Positions 27,984 to 36,983 of a DNA stretch of 64,000 nucleotides are shown in pieces. Position numbers and translations under genes: made by a program. Positions within the stretch are counted from its first letter, which is position 1. Every line of letters starts with the position of its first letter. A model generated the notes under the pieces. The model did not search any database. It saw nothing but the letters and a program-made list of their open reading frames with translations, and was not told the origin of the DNA. Source of the DNA: Mesorhizobium sp. M1E.F.Ca.ET.045.02.1.1 (GTDB lineage Bacteria > Pseudomonadota > Alphaproteobacteria > Rhizobiales > Rhizobiaceae); assembly GCF_003952485.1 (NCBI RefSeq), contig NZ_CP034447.1, forward strand, positions 620,001 to 684,000, given 5' to 3'.

Positions 27984-29288
27984 TCACTCGTAGATCTTAA
28001 ATCGGCCGACCAAATCCTGCACTTCCTCGCGCACAGCCGCCTCGATAGCTGCGTTGCCGCTCTCGCCTTTGGCGGCCAACCCATCAATGACGCACATCGT
28101 CAGACGGCCGACTTGACGGAACTCGTCGGCGAGGAAACCGCGCGTCGTACACGCCGGCGTGCCGAGCCGGACACCGGACGTGACCGTCGGTCCTTGCGGA
28201 TCGAAGGGAATGCCGTTCTTGTTGCAGGTGATGTGGGCGCGGCCAAGCACGGTCTCCACTGCCTTGCCAGTCAGATCCTTGCGCCGCAGGTCGACCAGCA
28301 TCAAATGCGTATCGGTGCCGCCTGAGACGATGTCGACACCGCCATTGGCAAGTGTCTCTGCAAGGATTTTGGCGTTGGCGACGACGTTTGACGCATAGGC
28401 CTTGAATTCCGGCGCCAGCGCCTCGCCGAAGGCGACTGCCTTGGCAGCAATGACGTGCATCAACGGCCCGCCCTGCAGACCAGGAAACACCGCCGAGTTG
28501 ATCTTCTTCCCGATCTCCTCGTCGTTGGAGAGCACCATGCCGCCACGGGGGCCGCGCAGGGTTTTGTGTGTGGTCGTGGTCACCACGTGGGCGTGTTCGA
28601 GGGGATTGGGGTGGACGCCGCCGGCCACCAGGCCGGCGAAATGCGCCATGTCCACGAACAGCTTGGCCCCAACTTCGTCGGCGATCTCACGAAACGCTTT
28701 GAAATCGATAATGCGGGGATAGGCCGACCCGCCGGCAAGAATCACCTTGGGTTGGTTCTTGCGCGCCAGGTCGCGCACCTCATCGAGGTCGATGCGATGG
28801 GTGTCTGGCCGCACCCCGTAGGAAACGACGTTGAACCACTTGCCGGACTGGTTGACCGGCGCGCCGTGCGTGAGATGCCCGCCGGCGGAGAGGTTAAGAC
28901 CCAGAAAGGTGTCGCCGGGCTGCATCAGCGCCATGAAGACCGACTGGTTGGCCTGACTGCCGGAGTTCGGCTGTACGTTTGCAAACGAGCAGCCAAACAG
29001 CGCCTTGGCACGCTCGCGCGCCAGATCCTCGACTTCGTCGACGAACTGGCAGCCGCCATAGTACCGGCGGCCGGGATAACCCTCCGCATATTTGTTGGTC
29101 AGCACCGAACCCTGTGCCTCGAGCACCGCTCTGGAGACGATGTTTTCGGAAGCGATCAACTCGATCTCGTTGCGCTGGCGAGAGAGCTCCCGCTGCATGG
29201 CGTCGCTGACGGCATGGTCCGCAACAGCTACTCCTGCGCTGAAGAAACGACTTGCGGCGCCGGTGTCAGGTTTGGTCGAGATGTTCAT
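27984..29288 (-). CDS. glyA: Serine hydroxymethyltransferase
   Basis: A 434-residue PLP enzyme that condenses glycine with methylene-H4F to serine, the entry of one-carbon units into the serine cycle. PLP lysine is Lys242 in [41 protein letters not shown] and [12 protein letters not shown] are standard SHMT blocks. It is 44 bases after ppc, so probably co-transcribed. A housekeeping glyA probably exists elsewhere; the placement among serine-cycle genes suggests a dedicated methylotrophic copy. Confidence 0.96.
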   Translation of the reverse strand: MNISTKPDTGAASRFFSAGVAVADHAVSDAMQRELSRQRNEIELIASENIVSRAVLEAQGSVLTNKYAEGYPGRRYYGGCQFVDEVEDLARERAKALFGCSFANVQPNSGSQANQSVFMALMQPGDTFLGLNLSAGGHLTHGAPVNQSGKWFNVVSYGVRPDTHRIDLDEVRDLARKNQPKVILAGGSAYPRIIDFKAFREIADEVGAKLFVDMAHFAGLVAGGVHPNPLEHAHVVTTTTHKTLRGPRGGMVLSNDEEIGKKINSAVFPGLQGGPLMHVIAAKAVAFGEALAPEFKAYASNVVANAKILAETLANGGVDIVSGGTDTHLMLVDLRRKDLTGKAVETVLGRAHITCNKNGIPFDPQGPTVTSGVRLGTPACTTRGFLADEFRQVGRLTMCVIDGLAAKGESGNAAIEAAVREEVQDLVGRFKIYE

Positions 29289-29332
29289 GAAGCTCCTCCC
29301 TTGCGGCGCGACACAACGCCAACACTATGGTC

Positions 29333-32038
29333 TCACCCGGTCCAGCCCAGACCGGTTGAAATGCAATTGATCGAAAGCAGCAGCGCGTTGACCGCACGCT
29401 TGGGCTTGGCCGTCGTGCCGTCCTGCGCGCGAACTTCGCGCAAAAGCTGCACCTGCAACCGATGTATGCCGTCCAGCTGCGGCCTGATTCGGTCGAAGTG
29501 CTGCTTGAAGGCCGGAAAGCGCTGCGAAACCTTCAGGCCGCCATTGATCTCGGCAATGGTCTTGCGGGTCAAAGCATATTCGGCGGCGATCTTGCGGTAT
29601 ATCCGTTCGCCCACCTCGTGGTCCTGCACCAGCCCAGCGTAGAGCCGGCCGATCTCCATGTCGGTTTGGTAAAGTCCCTTATCGACCTCGTCGACGATGA
29701 GGCGGAAAAAGCGCGAGCGCTCGAACATCTGCCGGAGCAATTCCAACCCGGCCTTGCCGCGAACAGTGAGGAACGAGTTGAGCGCGCTGCCGATGCCGTA
29801 CCAATTGGTCAGCAGATGCCGGTTCTGGCTCCAGGCAAAAACCCAGGGAATGGCGCGCAGATCGGAAATGTCGCGCGCGCCGAAGCGGCGGGCCGGACGC
29901 GAACCGATCTTCAGCAGCGACAGCTCTTCCACAGGGCTCGCCTGGTTGAAATAGTCGATGAAGCCCGGCTCGTTGATGAGGCCCGAATAGGACGCCTGCG
30001 ACATGCCGGTCAAAGCCTCCAGCGCCTCACTGAACTCAGGGATGTCCCTTAACTCAGGCTCATTGTGTGATTTGACGGTATGGGCGAAGACGCTCGCAGC
30101 AAGGATCTCGAGCTGATAGAGTCCCGTACCGCGATTTGCGAATTTCGATGACACGACTTCGCCCTGCTCGGTCACGCGCATCGCCCCGCCAACTGTGCCA
30201 GCAGGCTGAGCAGCGATCGCTCGACCTGTCGGCGCACCGCCTCGACTGACAGAGCCGCCGCGGCCGTGGAAGAAGCTGATGGCGATCTTGCGCTTCTGGC
30301 TGAGGGCGTGGATGCGTCTTTGCGTCTTATTCAATTCCCAATTCGAAGCAAGGAAACCACCGTCCTTGTTGGAGTCGGAGTATCCCAGCATGACTTCCTG
30401 CCGGTTGTCGAAGTCGCGCACGGAACGGCGCACGATCGAGACTGAAAGAAGCTGATCCAGAACATCAGGCGCGGCGCGCAGGTCGCCGATAGTCTCGAAA
30501 AGCGGCACGACGCGCAGTGCGATCGCACCGCTGCCGTCGAGCGCGGTGGCCATACCGGAATATTGGGCGAGCAGATAAACTGCCAGCAGGTCCTCGGAAG
30601 AACGAGTCATGCTCAAGATGAAGGCGCCAATCGCACCGCCGTTCGGCCCTGAGGAGGCTTCGCGGATGACGTCGAATAGGTCGAGAAGTTCCCGCGCCTC
30701 CTCGGAGAGCGATTGCCGATCGATCCTAAGCTGTTCGCCGGCGCTGAGTGCCGAACGAATGCGCTGGGCCCATTGCGGCGTATCGAGCGCCGGTGCTTTG
30801 TCCGCATCCATGTGCTTGAAAAGCTCGGACAGCACCCGATTGACGACCGTCGAGTTCTGGCGAATGTCCAATGCGACCGTACGAAAGCCGAAGGTCTCGA
30901 CCTGCTGGCGCAAAGGGCGAACAAAGCGCCGCGCAACGTGGTTGCCGCCCACTTTGGCAAGGACCGTTTCGAGGTGCCGCAGGTCGGTCTTGAACAACTC
31001 TGACCGGGCATACGGCTTGGCCGCCGTCTCACCGAGCATTGCCCGCAGGCGATCCAGCATCGCGGCCGCGAACTGCCGCAGCGGCTCTCCCGGATTGCGC
31101 GCCACGATCTCCCGAGCCGCGCCGGATCGATGCAGCGCGTGGCCGAGCGCCTTGTTGAAGTCTTCCGGAATGTCGACGACATTCGCGCTGATGCTGAGCA
31201 CGGCGACCAACCGGCGAACCTGCTGGATGTACCAATTGATGGCTGCCTGGCGGCATTCCGTGAGCGCCTGAGCGGTGGTCTTGGCCGTGACATTTGGATT
31301 GCCGTCGCGATCTCCACCGATCCACGACGCGTAGCGCATGAAGGACGGCACCTTGAGATCGTATTTCGGGTAGTGACGGGCGAACGCCTCCTCGATGGCA
31401 TCATAGATCTTCGGCGTCGCCTCGAAAATCACCTCCCGGAAGAAATGCAGCCCCCATGCAATCTCGCTTTCGACCGAGGGCCGTTCAAGTCGCAACTCCC
31501 CCGACATCCACAATAGCTCGATCTCGCTCCTGAGATCGTCGATCAGCTGCTCGCGCTCGCGCGGCGCCCAACGCTGCTGCTCGAGTTCGGTGAGCTTACG
31601 GTAGATGCGCCGATGAATTTCGAGAACAGTGACGCGCTTGGCCTCGGTCGGGTGGGCGGTCATGGTTGGCCCGACATTCAGCCTATCGAGGGCACCCTGC
31701 AGTTCCTCGGCCGGATAGCCGGCCGCGGCGATCTCGCCCACGACATTGGCGAAGGAGCCAATCACCTCATCCGCGCCACCCATCTGCTCGAGCTCGCGAC
31801 GTGAACGCATCGCGAGCAATTCGTTGGCGATAGCGACGAGCTGGAACCATATCCCGGTCGCCTGGAGAGCAGGGATGCGCTGAGCATCGGCGAGAGTGTC
31901 GAGACTAACACGCCCGGCCGGAACGCCGGCTATCCCAGGTTCACGTTCGCTGACGACAGAGGTCAGCAGCCTGAACAGAAGGCTTCTGACGTCCTCGTGA
32001 CAGCTGAGCAGTCTGCTGTCGTCCAAAGCGGCACCCAT
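29333..32038 (-). CDS. ppc: Phosphoenolpyruvate carboxylase
   Basis: About 901 residues. Catalytic His lies in MTAHPTEAKR; other signatures are MRYASWIGGDRDGNP, LGYSDSNKDGGFLASNWEL, the glycine-rich FFHGRGGSVSRGGAPTGRA and AIPWVFAWSQNRHLL. The C-terminus ends in Thr-Gly, close to the usual NTG. It carboxylates PEP to oxaloacetate, fixing bicarbonate in the serine cycle. The ATG at 32,038 (MGAALDDSRLL) was chosen; an ATG at 32,101 would add 21 residues, and neither has a clear ribosome site. Precedes glyA in an operon. Confidence 0.95.
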   Translation of the reverse strand: MGAALDDSRLLSCHEDVRSLLFRLLTSVVSEREPGIAGVPAGRVSLDTLADAQRIPALQATGIWFQLVAIANELLAMRSRRELEQMGGADEVIGSFANVVGEIAAAGYPAEELQGALDRLNVGPTMTAHPTEAKRVTVLEIHRRIYRKLTELEQQRWAPREREQLIDDLRSEIELLWMSGELRLERPSVESEIAWGLHFFREVIFEATPKIYDAIEEAFARHYPKYDLKVPSFMRYASWIGGDRDGNPNVTAKTTAQALTECRQAAINWYIQQVRRLVAVLSISANVVDIPEDFNKALGHALHRSGAAREIVARNPGEPLRQFAAAMLDRLRAMLGETAAKPYARSELFKTDLRHLETVLAKVGGNHVARRFVRPLRQQVETFGFRTVALDIRQNSTVVNRVLSELFKHMDADKAPALDTPQWAQRIRSALSAGEQLRIDRQSLSEEARELLDLFDVIREASSGPNGGAIGAFILSMTRSSEDLLAVYLLAQYSGMATALDGSGAIALRVVPLFETIGDLRAAPDVLDQLLSVSIVRRSVRDFDNRQEVMLGYSDSNKDGGFLASNWELNKTQRRIHALSQKRKIAISFFHGRGGSVSRGGAPTGRAIAAQPAGTVGGAMRVTEQGEVVSSKFANRGTGLYQLEILAASVFAHTVKSHNEPELRDIPEFSEALEALTGMSQASYSGLINEPGFIDYFNQASPVEELSLLKIGSRPARRFGARDISDLRAIPWVFAWSQNRHLLTNWYGIGSALNSFLTVRGKAGLELLRQMFERSRFFRLIVDEVDKGLYQTDMEIGRLYAGLVQDHEVGERIYRKIAAEYALTRKTIAEINGGLKVSQRFPAFKQHFDRIRPQLDGIHRLQVQLLREVRAQDGTTAKPKRAVNALLLSINCISTGLGWTG

Positions 32039-32379
32039 TCGTCTAGGCGTTATCCCGGACGGCCGACCTGAGCAGGCGCCTCGGGAAACTAAGAAAGCCA
32101 TTTGGAAGCAGACAGGTTTTTTTGCTCCTTGAAAACGCCCGGACGGGTAGATTTGCCATTCGATTGGGTAGGTCGATGCCCAGTCCAGATGGTGGTCGGC
32201 AAGGGTGTCCAGGACTACCCGGCCAGGCAGAAATCACAATCCTATCCAATCGTTGGTCCAGTGCGTCTCGCCCGCAAAGTGCTACTTGCCTAATATGCAA
32301 CAATGTTGCACCTTGGTAAAAATCGCTGGCCTTCGGAATAACGCTTGTTGTCCGGCGCTATCATGCGGAACGAAAGGAT

Positions 32380-32727
32380 ATGGACGTGCAGCAAGTGCTT
32401 CCTGGTCTCTTCGAAGGGCATGCTCCAATCACCCTTCAGAACGCTTTCCATGATGCGCTTGAAGCTCTCGAAGAATGGAGGGAGAGCGACGACGAGCCTT
32501 TCGTCCAGATTCACGGCGTTCCTGTACAGATCAGCAGAATTTTCGTCAGAATGGGCGACTGTACCGATCTGCTGCCGCTCAGAACGCAAGGCGTTCTTGG
32601 CGCGATCGTTGGTATGAGCGTGGTTCGCGCTGCGGACCGCATACTTTACGCTGAAGCCGCGAGGCTTGTGATACCCTTGTGCGCTCCGGCGACTCGACTG
32701 TGCCGTCGCCCTTCCGAGCACGTTTAA
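32380..32727 (+). CDS. Hypothetical protein (weakly supported)
   Basis: A possible 115-residue protein starting MDVQQVLPGLFEGHAP after GAAAGGAT. The first 75 residues have balanced, acidic composition that looks coding (ALEALEEWRESDDEPFVQIH), but the end runs into repeat unit 2 and the opposite strand is open as well. No family recognised. It may be a truncated gene or chance frame. Confidence 0.35.
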   Translation: MDVQQVLPGLFEGHAPITLQNAFHDALEALEEWRESDDEPFVQIHGVPVQISRIFVRMGDCTDLLPLRTQGVLGAIVGMSVVRAADRILYAEAARLVIPLCAPATRLCRRPSEHV

Positions 32728-32830
32728 TGCATGTCGCCCAAAAGTGCGCAGCGGTTTTGGGGGAACGACATGCATCAAAACAAAGACTTAAAGCGCGTCG
32801 CCTGGCTCCGCTTCAGCGCGACGCGCTTTA
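32726..32830 (+). repeat. Dispersed palindromic repeat, unit 2 copy 2
   Basis: About 105 bases closely matching the reverse complement of 5749-5849: AATGCATGTCGCCCAAAAGT, GCGCAGCGGTTTTGG, and a terminal GCGCGTCGCC...GCGACGCGC inverted repeat. Confidence 0.7.
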
Positions 32831-32927
32831 GATATTCAGGATACCTCTTCGCCTAAGGCAGGAGATTTATCTGGCCGGCCTCGAATTGGCAGGCCGCTAG
32901 CCGATGCCGGCGACAATTTTCTTGAAC

Positions 32928-33563
32928 TCAAAGACGGTCGCGATTTCTTTCACCGGCATAGAGCGCCACCGCCATCGCTCGATTGCGAACGTCCAGTTTT
33001 TCGTACAGATTTTTGAGGTGATATTTGACGGTATTCTCAGAAATTCCGGTGCGGGCTGCGATCTGAATGTTGGTCCAGCCATCGGCCAGCACCGACAGCA
33101 ACTCTCTCTCGCGTGTCGTCAGCCGCGAAAGCGGCGTGTCGTTGATTTTCGAGACATCTACATAGGGGATACAAATCCGGCCTTGCGCGACCGCGGTCAG
33201 TGTGTCGAATAGGACCGCCGGGTCGTCGAACTGATAGCAGAACCCTTGGGCGCCGAGGCGCACGCACTGCCTGAGAATGGCTACGTCGTGGTCATTGGAA
33301 AAGATCACGATGCGCGCACAAAGGTTGCGCTGCTGCATTTCCGTAAGCAAGCTGGCGCCGTTCATGTCGGACAGTTTCCAGCCGACCACGGCAAGATCGA
33401 ATTGAGCGGTCGCGGCTGATGCCGCCTGGAGAAAGGCTTCGCCGGTCTGCACATTGCCGACAAGATCAAAGCGACGATCCCGCGAGATCATGTCGGTCAG
33501 TGCAGCAACCACAAGCGGGTTGCGCTCCGCGATCAAGACTCTGAACCTTGTCTCTCCGCCCAT
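32928..33563 (-). CDS. NarL/LuxR-type regulator with degenerate receiver domain
   Basis: A 211-residue protein: receiver-like domain (residues 7-125) and a LuxR HTH (about 146-205: LTTRERELLSVLADGWTNIQIAARTG, ISENTVKYHLKNLYEKL). The normal phosphoacceptor Asp is replaced by Gly61 (LAVVGWKLSDMNG) and the conserved Lys by Gln111 (GFCYQFDDP); only one residue of the acidic pair remains (AERNP). It is thus unlikely to be switched by phosphorylation. The ATG at 33,563 begins the domain; a longer frame to 33,710 has an unrelated arginine-rich leader. Motif sites C and D lie upstream, suggesting autoregulation or shared control with the one-carbon operons. Confidence 0.88.
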   Translation of the reverse strand: MGGETRFRVLIAERNPLVVAALTDMISRDRRFDLVGNVQTGEAFLQAASAATAQFDLAVVGWKLSDMNGASLLTEMQQRNLCARIVIFSNDHDVAILRQCVRLGAQGFCYQFDDPAVLFDTLTAVAQGRICIPYVDVSKINDTPLSRLTTRERELLSVLADGWTNIQIAARTGISENTVKYHLKNLYEKLDVRNRAMAVALYAGERNRDRL

Positions 33564-33713
33564 CGATATCACTTGATCCCAACCGACCGTGGCGGCACGC
33601 AGGCGCACACCTTGGGTTCCAGCACCTTCTCCCCTGCTCTCTTCCACGATTGATCGGTGACTCCGACCTGCTTCGGGTCCCAGCGTTACCGGTCTCGTTG
33701 AATAGCGCATTCT

Positions 33714-33746
33714 AAATTCATACCATGAATTTTATTTTCCTTCTAG
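33714..33746. promoter_or_regulatory. Motif site C upstream of the LuxR-type gene
   Basis: AAATTCAT (33,714-33,721) and ATGAATTT (33,725-33,732) form a perfect 8-bp dyad with a 3-base spacer. ATGAA is followed by TTTTATTTT, CC and TTCTAG, matching sites A and B in spacing. Confidence 0.55.
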
Positions 33747-33796
33747 TACAATTTTTCGCCACAACCCCAGACCGGATGGTGCTCGATATTTTTCTT

Positions 33797-33815
33797 GGCA
33801 TGAATTTTTTTGCAC
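33797..33815. promoter_or_regulatory. Partial motif site D
   Basis: GGCATGAATTTTTTTGCAC shares the ATGAA-T7 core with site C 75 bases away but lacks the CC and TAG. It could be a weaker second site for the same protein. Confidence 0.3.
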
Positions 33816-34042
33816 ATGAGTTGACCAGGGTTGGGAACCCTTTCGGATCGCAGTTGATATCGCCCGTGCGATCAACGAACGCGATGCCATGAAGCGACGA
33901 GCCACCCTGCGAGTCGTCAAGTGAACAAATCGAGCAAGAACAAAACGTAGCCGACGCCGACTCTCTGGGCCCATAATGGGCCCAAAACGTTTTGGGCTGA
34001 GGTCACTTTTTATCAATAGAATCAACGGTTATGGTGGGCCCG

Positions 34043-34232
34043 GAGGGTCATTGTTTTCGACAGAAAATCAATACGTTAGCGGGTGGTTCGCCAACCCATT
34101 TCCTTCGTATTCTCTCGTATTGTCCGGCGAACCTAAGGACCAGGAGGAGGACTAGTTTTCAATGCAAGCGGTATCTCTGTCTTAATCCCACAAAAGGGGT
34201 CGATGAATGCATGTTGACCAAGGGTACGAGCG
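34043..34232 (+). repeat. Structured dispersed repeat R, copy 1
   Basis: Runs from GAGGGTCATT to about ACGAGCG. Contains AATACGTTAGCGG, an 8-bp stem GGTTCGCC...GGCGAACC enclosing a conserved 34-base segment (CATTTCCTTCGTATTCTCTC core), then AGGAGGAGG and a short frame starting ATGCAAGCGG. Copies in the same orientation lie at 46,402-46,577 and 58,688-58,955. No family recognised. 34,233-34,452 shows no gene. Confidence 0.7.
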
Positions 34233-34476
34233 CTGGTTGGGGGCCGAAGAACGAACCCGCTGCGCGGGATGGGCGCGTGGGGAGAGGTAGAGATCACGAG
34301 CCAGACGTCGCGCCCGCATCACCCCAGCCAGGTTGGCCGTAAGCCGTGACGGCCACCCATCCTGACATGAATGCGCGAACCTTCGTGTTACGGCATGGTG
34401 GTTTCTGCGACACCCGGTCTTGCCTGCCATGAAGTGAAGAGGAGAGTTCACCACGTCCAGGATCAGCCGCCGCGCC

Positions 34477-34893
34477 TTGCTCTTTCACTCCAGCAGCGCC
34501 GTTGTCGCCTCGACCGTTGCGGCAGCGGCTCCCGCCACAGAGCCACCACGCCCAGAGCAAGAACCGTCCAGCGAACTGCGTGCGCTGATTGAGGCGCACA
34601 AGACGAAATACGTGGTGTTTGGCAAGGCCATCCATGAAATGGGCGGAAGCAGCCGCGACTACGACAGAGCCAGCCGAGCAGAGGAAAAGGCACTGCTGGC
34701 CATCTGCGCCTACCCTGCGGTCAGGGAGGGCGATCGCTGGGCCAAGGCCCGATATCTATTGGAGATCGAGGCGCGCGGCGAACTCGACCTGCCAGAGCAT
34801 ATGCAGGCTCTTCTCCGCTCAACAATGTGGGATGAGACTGACCGCGGTGCAGCCGGTCAGCCTCCATCAGATTGCCCGAAGCTCGCCGGCTGA
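34477..34893 (+). CDS. Hypothetical protein with Tat-like leader, possibly start-damaged
   Basis: About 138 residues from a TTG at 34,477, but the frame is open upstream to 34,438 and there encodes SRISRRALLFHSSSAVVAST, a twin-arginine-like leader with no ATG, GTG or TTG in front of it. The start codon may be lost or unusual. The mature part is helical and charged (ELRALIEAHKTKYVVFGKAI, EGDRWAKARYLLEIEARGEL). I do not recognise the family. It lies alone just downstream of repeat R copy 1. Confidence 0.5.
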   Translation: MLFHSSSAVVASTVAAAAPATEPPRPEQEPSSELRALIEAHKTKYVVFGKAIHEMGGSSRDYDRASRAEEKALLAICAYPAVREGDRWAKARYLLEIEARGELDLPEHMQALLRSTMWDETDRGAAGQPPSDCPKLAG

Positions 34894-35056
34894 CGTCTTT
34901 CCAGAACGGGGTGGAAAGCTGACCTTTGCATCCGCAGAGCCGACCGCCTTGCGCCAGCTGTCCTTGGCGACATCAGGCGGAGCTCATTGAAGCTCCGCAA
35001 GCTAACGTTTCGGTTTCTGCGGGTCCTTGGTTAGCGCCAAGGGTAGCGCTGTAAAC

Positions 35057-35617
35057 CTACTCTGCCGCTAATTTGACACCTGACCGTTTAGCGAGCAGAG
35101 CTGCAACATCATCAACGGCCTGCGCGGTCCGTTTCAGGATCGGTTCAGACCGAAGCACGCCTTCGCTGAGGTCCTTGTCGGTAGCGTATACGGCGGTAGG
35201 GAGCGTCAAGGCTTCGAAGAATCCGAAGAGCGGCCTGAGCTGGTGCTCGACGATCAGCGCATGGCGCTCGCCGCCGCCGGTCGCCGTCAGGAGCACAGGC
35301 TTACCCTTCAGCGCCGCCGGATCGATGAGGTCGAAGAAGTGCTTGAAAAGCCCGGTATAGCTGCCCTTGTAGGTCGGCGAGCCGACGACGAGCACGTCTG
35401 CCGCGATCACCTGTGCGAGGATCGCCTGCGCACTTGGGGCGAGATCTCGCGCCCATCTGGCGGTGCCTAGCGAGGGGCCGACATCGTCGATGTCATAGGT
35501 CCGCGAAGATAGGCCATGGCGGTTGGCCACATCCTGGACGATGAGATCGACGAACGCGCGTGTCTTCGACGGGCGGGTGATGTTGCCGGAAAAGCCGACG
35601 ATTGCTGGATTGGACAT
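35057..35617 (-). CDS. msuE: NADH-dependent FMN reductase (MsuE/SsuE type)
   Basis: A 186-residue flavodoxin-like reductase that supplies FMNH2 to two-component sulfone/sulfonate monooxygenases. Flavin-binding blocks: GFSGNITRPSKTRAFV at the N-terminus, VVGSPTYKGSYTGLFKHFFD and TATGGGERHALIVEHQLRP. Last gene of the sfnG-liv-sfnB-msuE group, 97 bases after sfnB. A decayed copy lies at 57,989-58,533. It probably serves sfnG, ssuD and sfnB, all of which need reduced flavin. Confidence 0.9.
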   Translation of the reverse strand: MSNPAIVGFSGNITRPSKTRAFVDLIVQDVANRHGLSSRTYDIDDVGPSLGTARWARDLAPSAQAILAQVIAADVLVVGSPTYKGSYTGLFKHFFDLIDPAALKGKPVLLTATGGGERHALIVEHQLRPLFGFFEALTLPTAVYATDKDLSEGVLRSEPILKRTAQAVDDVAALLAKRSGVKLAAE

Positions 35618-35714
35618 GAAGCGGACTCCGGGTGGCTCCAGAATTTGAGACTTAGGCGGCCCGAGTGGGCCGCCATCGGCGGGTCACACGGGCGCCTGGC
35701 CCGCGGCGGATCGT

Positions 35715-36962
35715 TCAGCTCCAGGCGTGCAGCGGCGGCTTCTCGCCGTTGAGGAAATACTTGCCGAGGATTGCGTATTTCCAGCGCACCGGATCGTGCA
35801 GCGTATGGGTGCGGGCATTGCGCCAGTGCCGGTCAAGATTGTGCTCGGCCAAGGTCGAGCGTGTGCCCGCCAGTTCGAACAGCTTGTTGGTCGCGGCAAT
35901 CGCAATCTCCGTCGACAGGATCTTTGCCTCGGCCGTGATCACTTGGGCATGCGCCACGGTCTCGGCGGTGGGCTCGGCCACCGCGCGGTCGATGGCGAGG
36001 CCGGCCTTTTCTAGCAGCGCCTGCGCGGCATGAAGCCTAAGCGTCAGATCGCCGATGGCCTGGATCGTGTAGGGATCGTCCCAGGCATTGTCGACGCCGC
36101 TGTCGATCCAGGCGCGGCTCTTCGTCCGGACGAAGTGCACCGTCTCGTCAATCGCGGCCTGTGCGATACCGGTGTCCACCGCCACCTGGATGATCTGGAA
36201 GATCGCGCCGTCGGCGGTCGGCTTGTCGTAACCCTTGTAGCCCGGCACCAGATGGGTCTTCGGCACCTTGACGTTGTCGATGATGACGGTGCCCGACAGC
36301 GTCGTGCGCTGGCCGAAGCTCGACCAGTCGTCGATCACGGTGAGGCCAGGCGCGGCACGATCGGCGATCGCGTACCAGGCGCGGCCCTCGTCGTCGAGCG
36401 CAACGATCGGCACCAGATGGGCCAGCAGCGCGCCGGACGAATAGAATTTTTGGCCGTTGACGATGACATGATCGCCGGCGTCGGTGAACTTGGTCTCGAA
36501 ATCAGCCGCGCGCTTAGAGCCGAATTCCGAGAAGGCGTTGCCGAACCGCGTGCCTTTCAGCACTTCGGCGAATAGAAGCGCCTGCTGGTCCTTGTCGGAG
36601 ACGGTGCGGATTGCCGCGACGACGCCGAGATGGTTCTGGGCGATCTGGCCGATCGAGGAATCGGCCGCCGAGATGATTTCGATCACCTTGGCTAAAGTCG
36701 CGTAGGACACTTCCGGGCCGTCGAAAGCTTTCGGCACGTTGATCGACCACAGACCGCTTTGCGAGAATTGATCGAGCTCGGCTACAGGCCAGATCCGCTC
36801 GCGATCGCGCTTGGAAGAGTCCTTGACGAATTCGGCGGCGAGCCGGCGTGCGATCGCAATCGCTTCGGCATCGTCCTTGACGATATGCGCCGGAGCGGTC
36901 GGCCTTGGCACCGGCGGCACGGCGGCCACGGCCTTGTCTGTCTTTACGTTAGAGACGGTCAT
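35715..36962 (-). CDS. sfnB: SfnB-family sulfur-acquisition flavin oxidoreductase (acyl-CoA dehydrogenase fold)
   Basis: A 415-residue member of the acyl-CoA-dehydrogenase-like group that includes DszC and SfnB. Visible: AADSSIGQIAQNHLG, NGQKFYSSGALLAH, DDWSSFGQRTTLSGTV, and a C-terminal LFELAGTRSTLAEHNLDRHWRNARTHTLHDP typical of flavin monooxygenases of this fold. Enzymes of this type use FMNH2 and O2 on reduced sulfur compounds. It follows the ABC ATPase gene by 21 bases. The exact substrate is not known. Confidence 0.85.
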   Translation of the reverse strand: MTVSNVKTDKAVAAVPPVPRPTAPAHIVKDDAEAIAIARRLAAEFVKDSSKRDRERIWPVAELDQFSQSGLWSINVPKAFDGPEVSYATLAKVIEIISAADSSIGQIAQNHLGVVAAIRTVSDKDQQALLFAEVLKGTRFGNAFSEFGSKRAADFETKFTDAGDHVIVNGQKFYSSGALLAHLVPIVALDDEGRAWYAIADRAAPGLTVIDDWSSFGQRTTLSGTVIIDNVKVPKTHLVPGYKGYDKPTADGAIFQIIQVAVDTGIAQAAIDETVHFVRTKSRAWIDSGVDNAWDDPYTIQAIGDLTLRLHAAQALLEKAGLAIDRAVAEPTAETVAHAQVITAEAKILSTEIAIAATNKLFELAGTRSTLAEHNLDRHWRNARTHTLHDPVRWKYAILGKYFLNGEKPPLHAWS

Positions 36963-36983
36963 TTCATGGCTCCTTCGGAGTTG

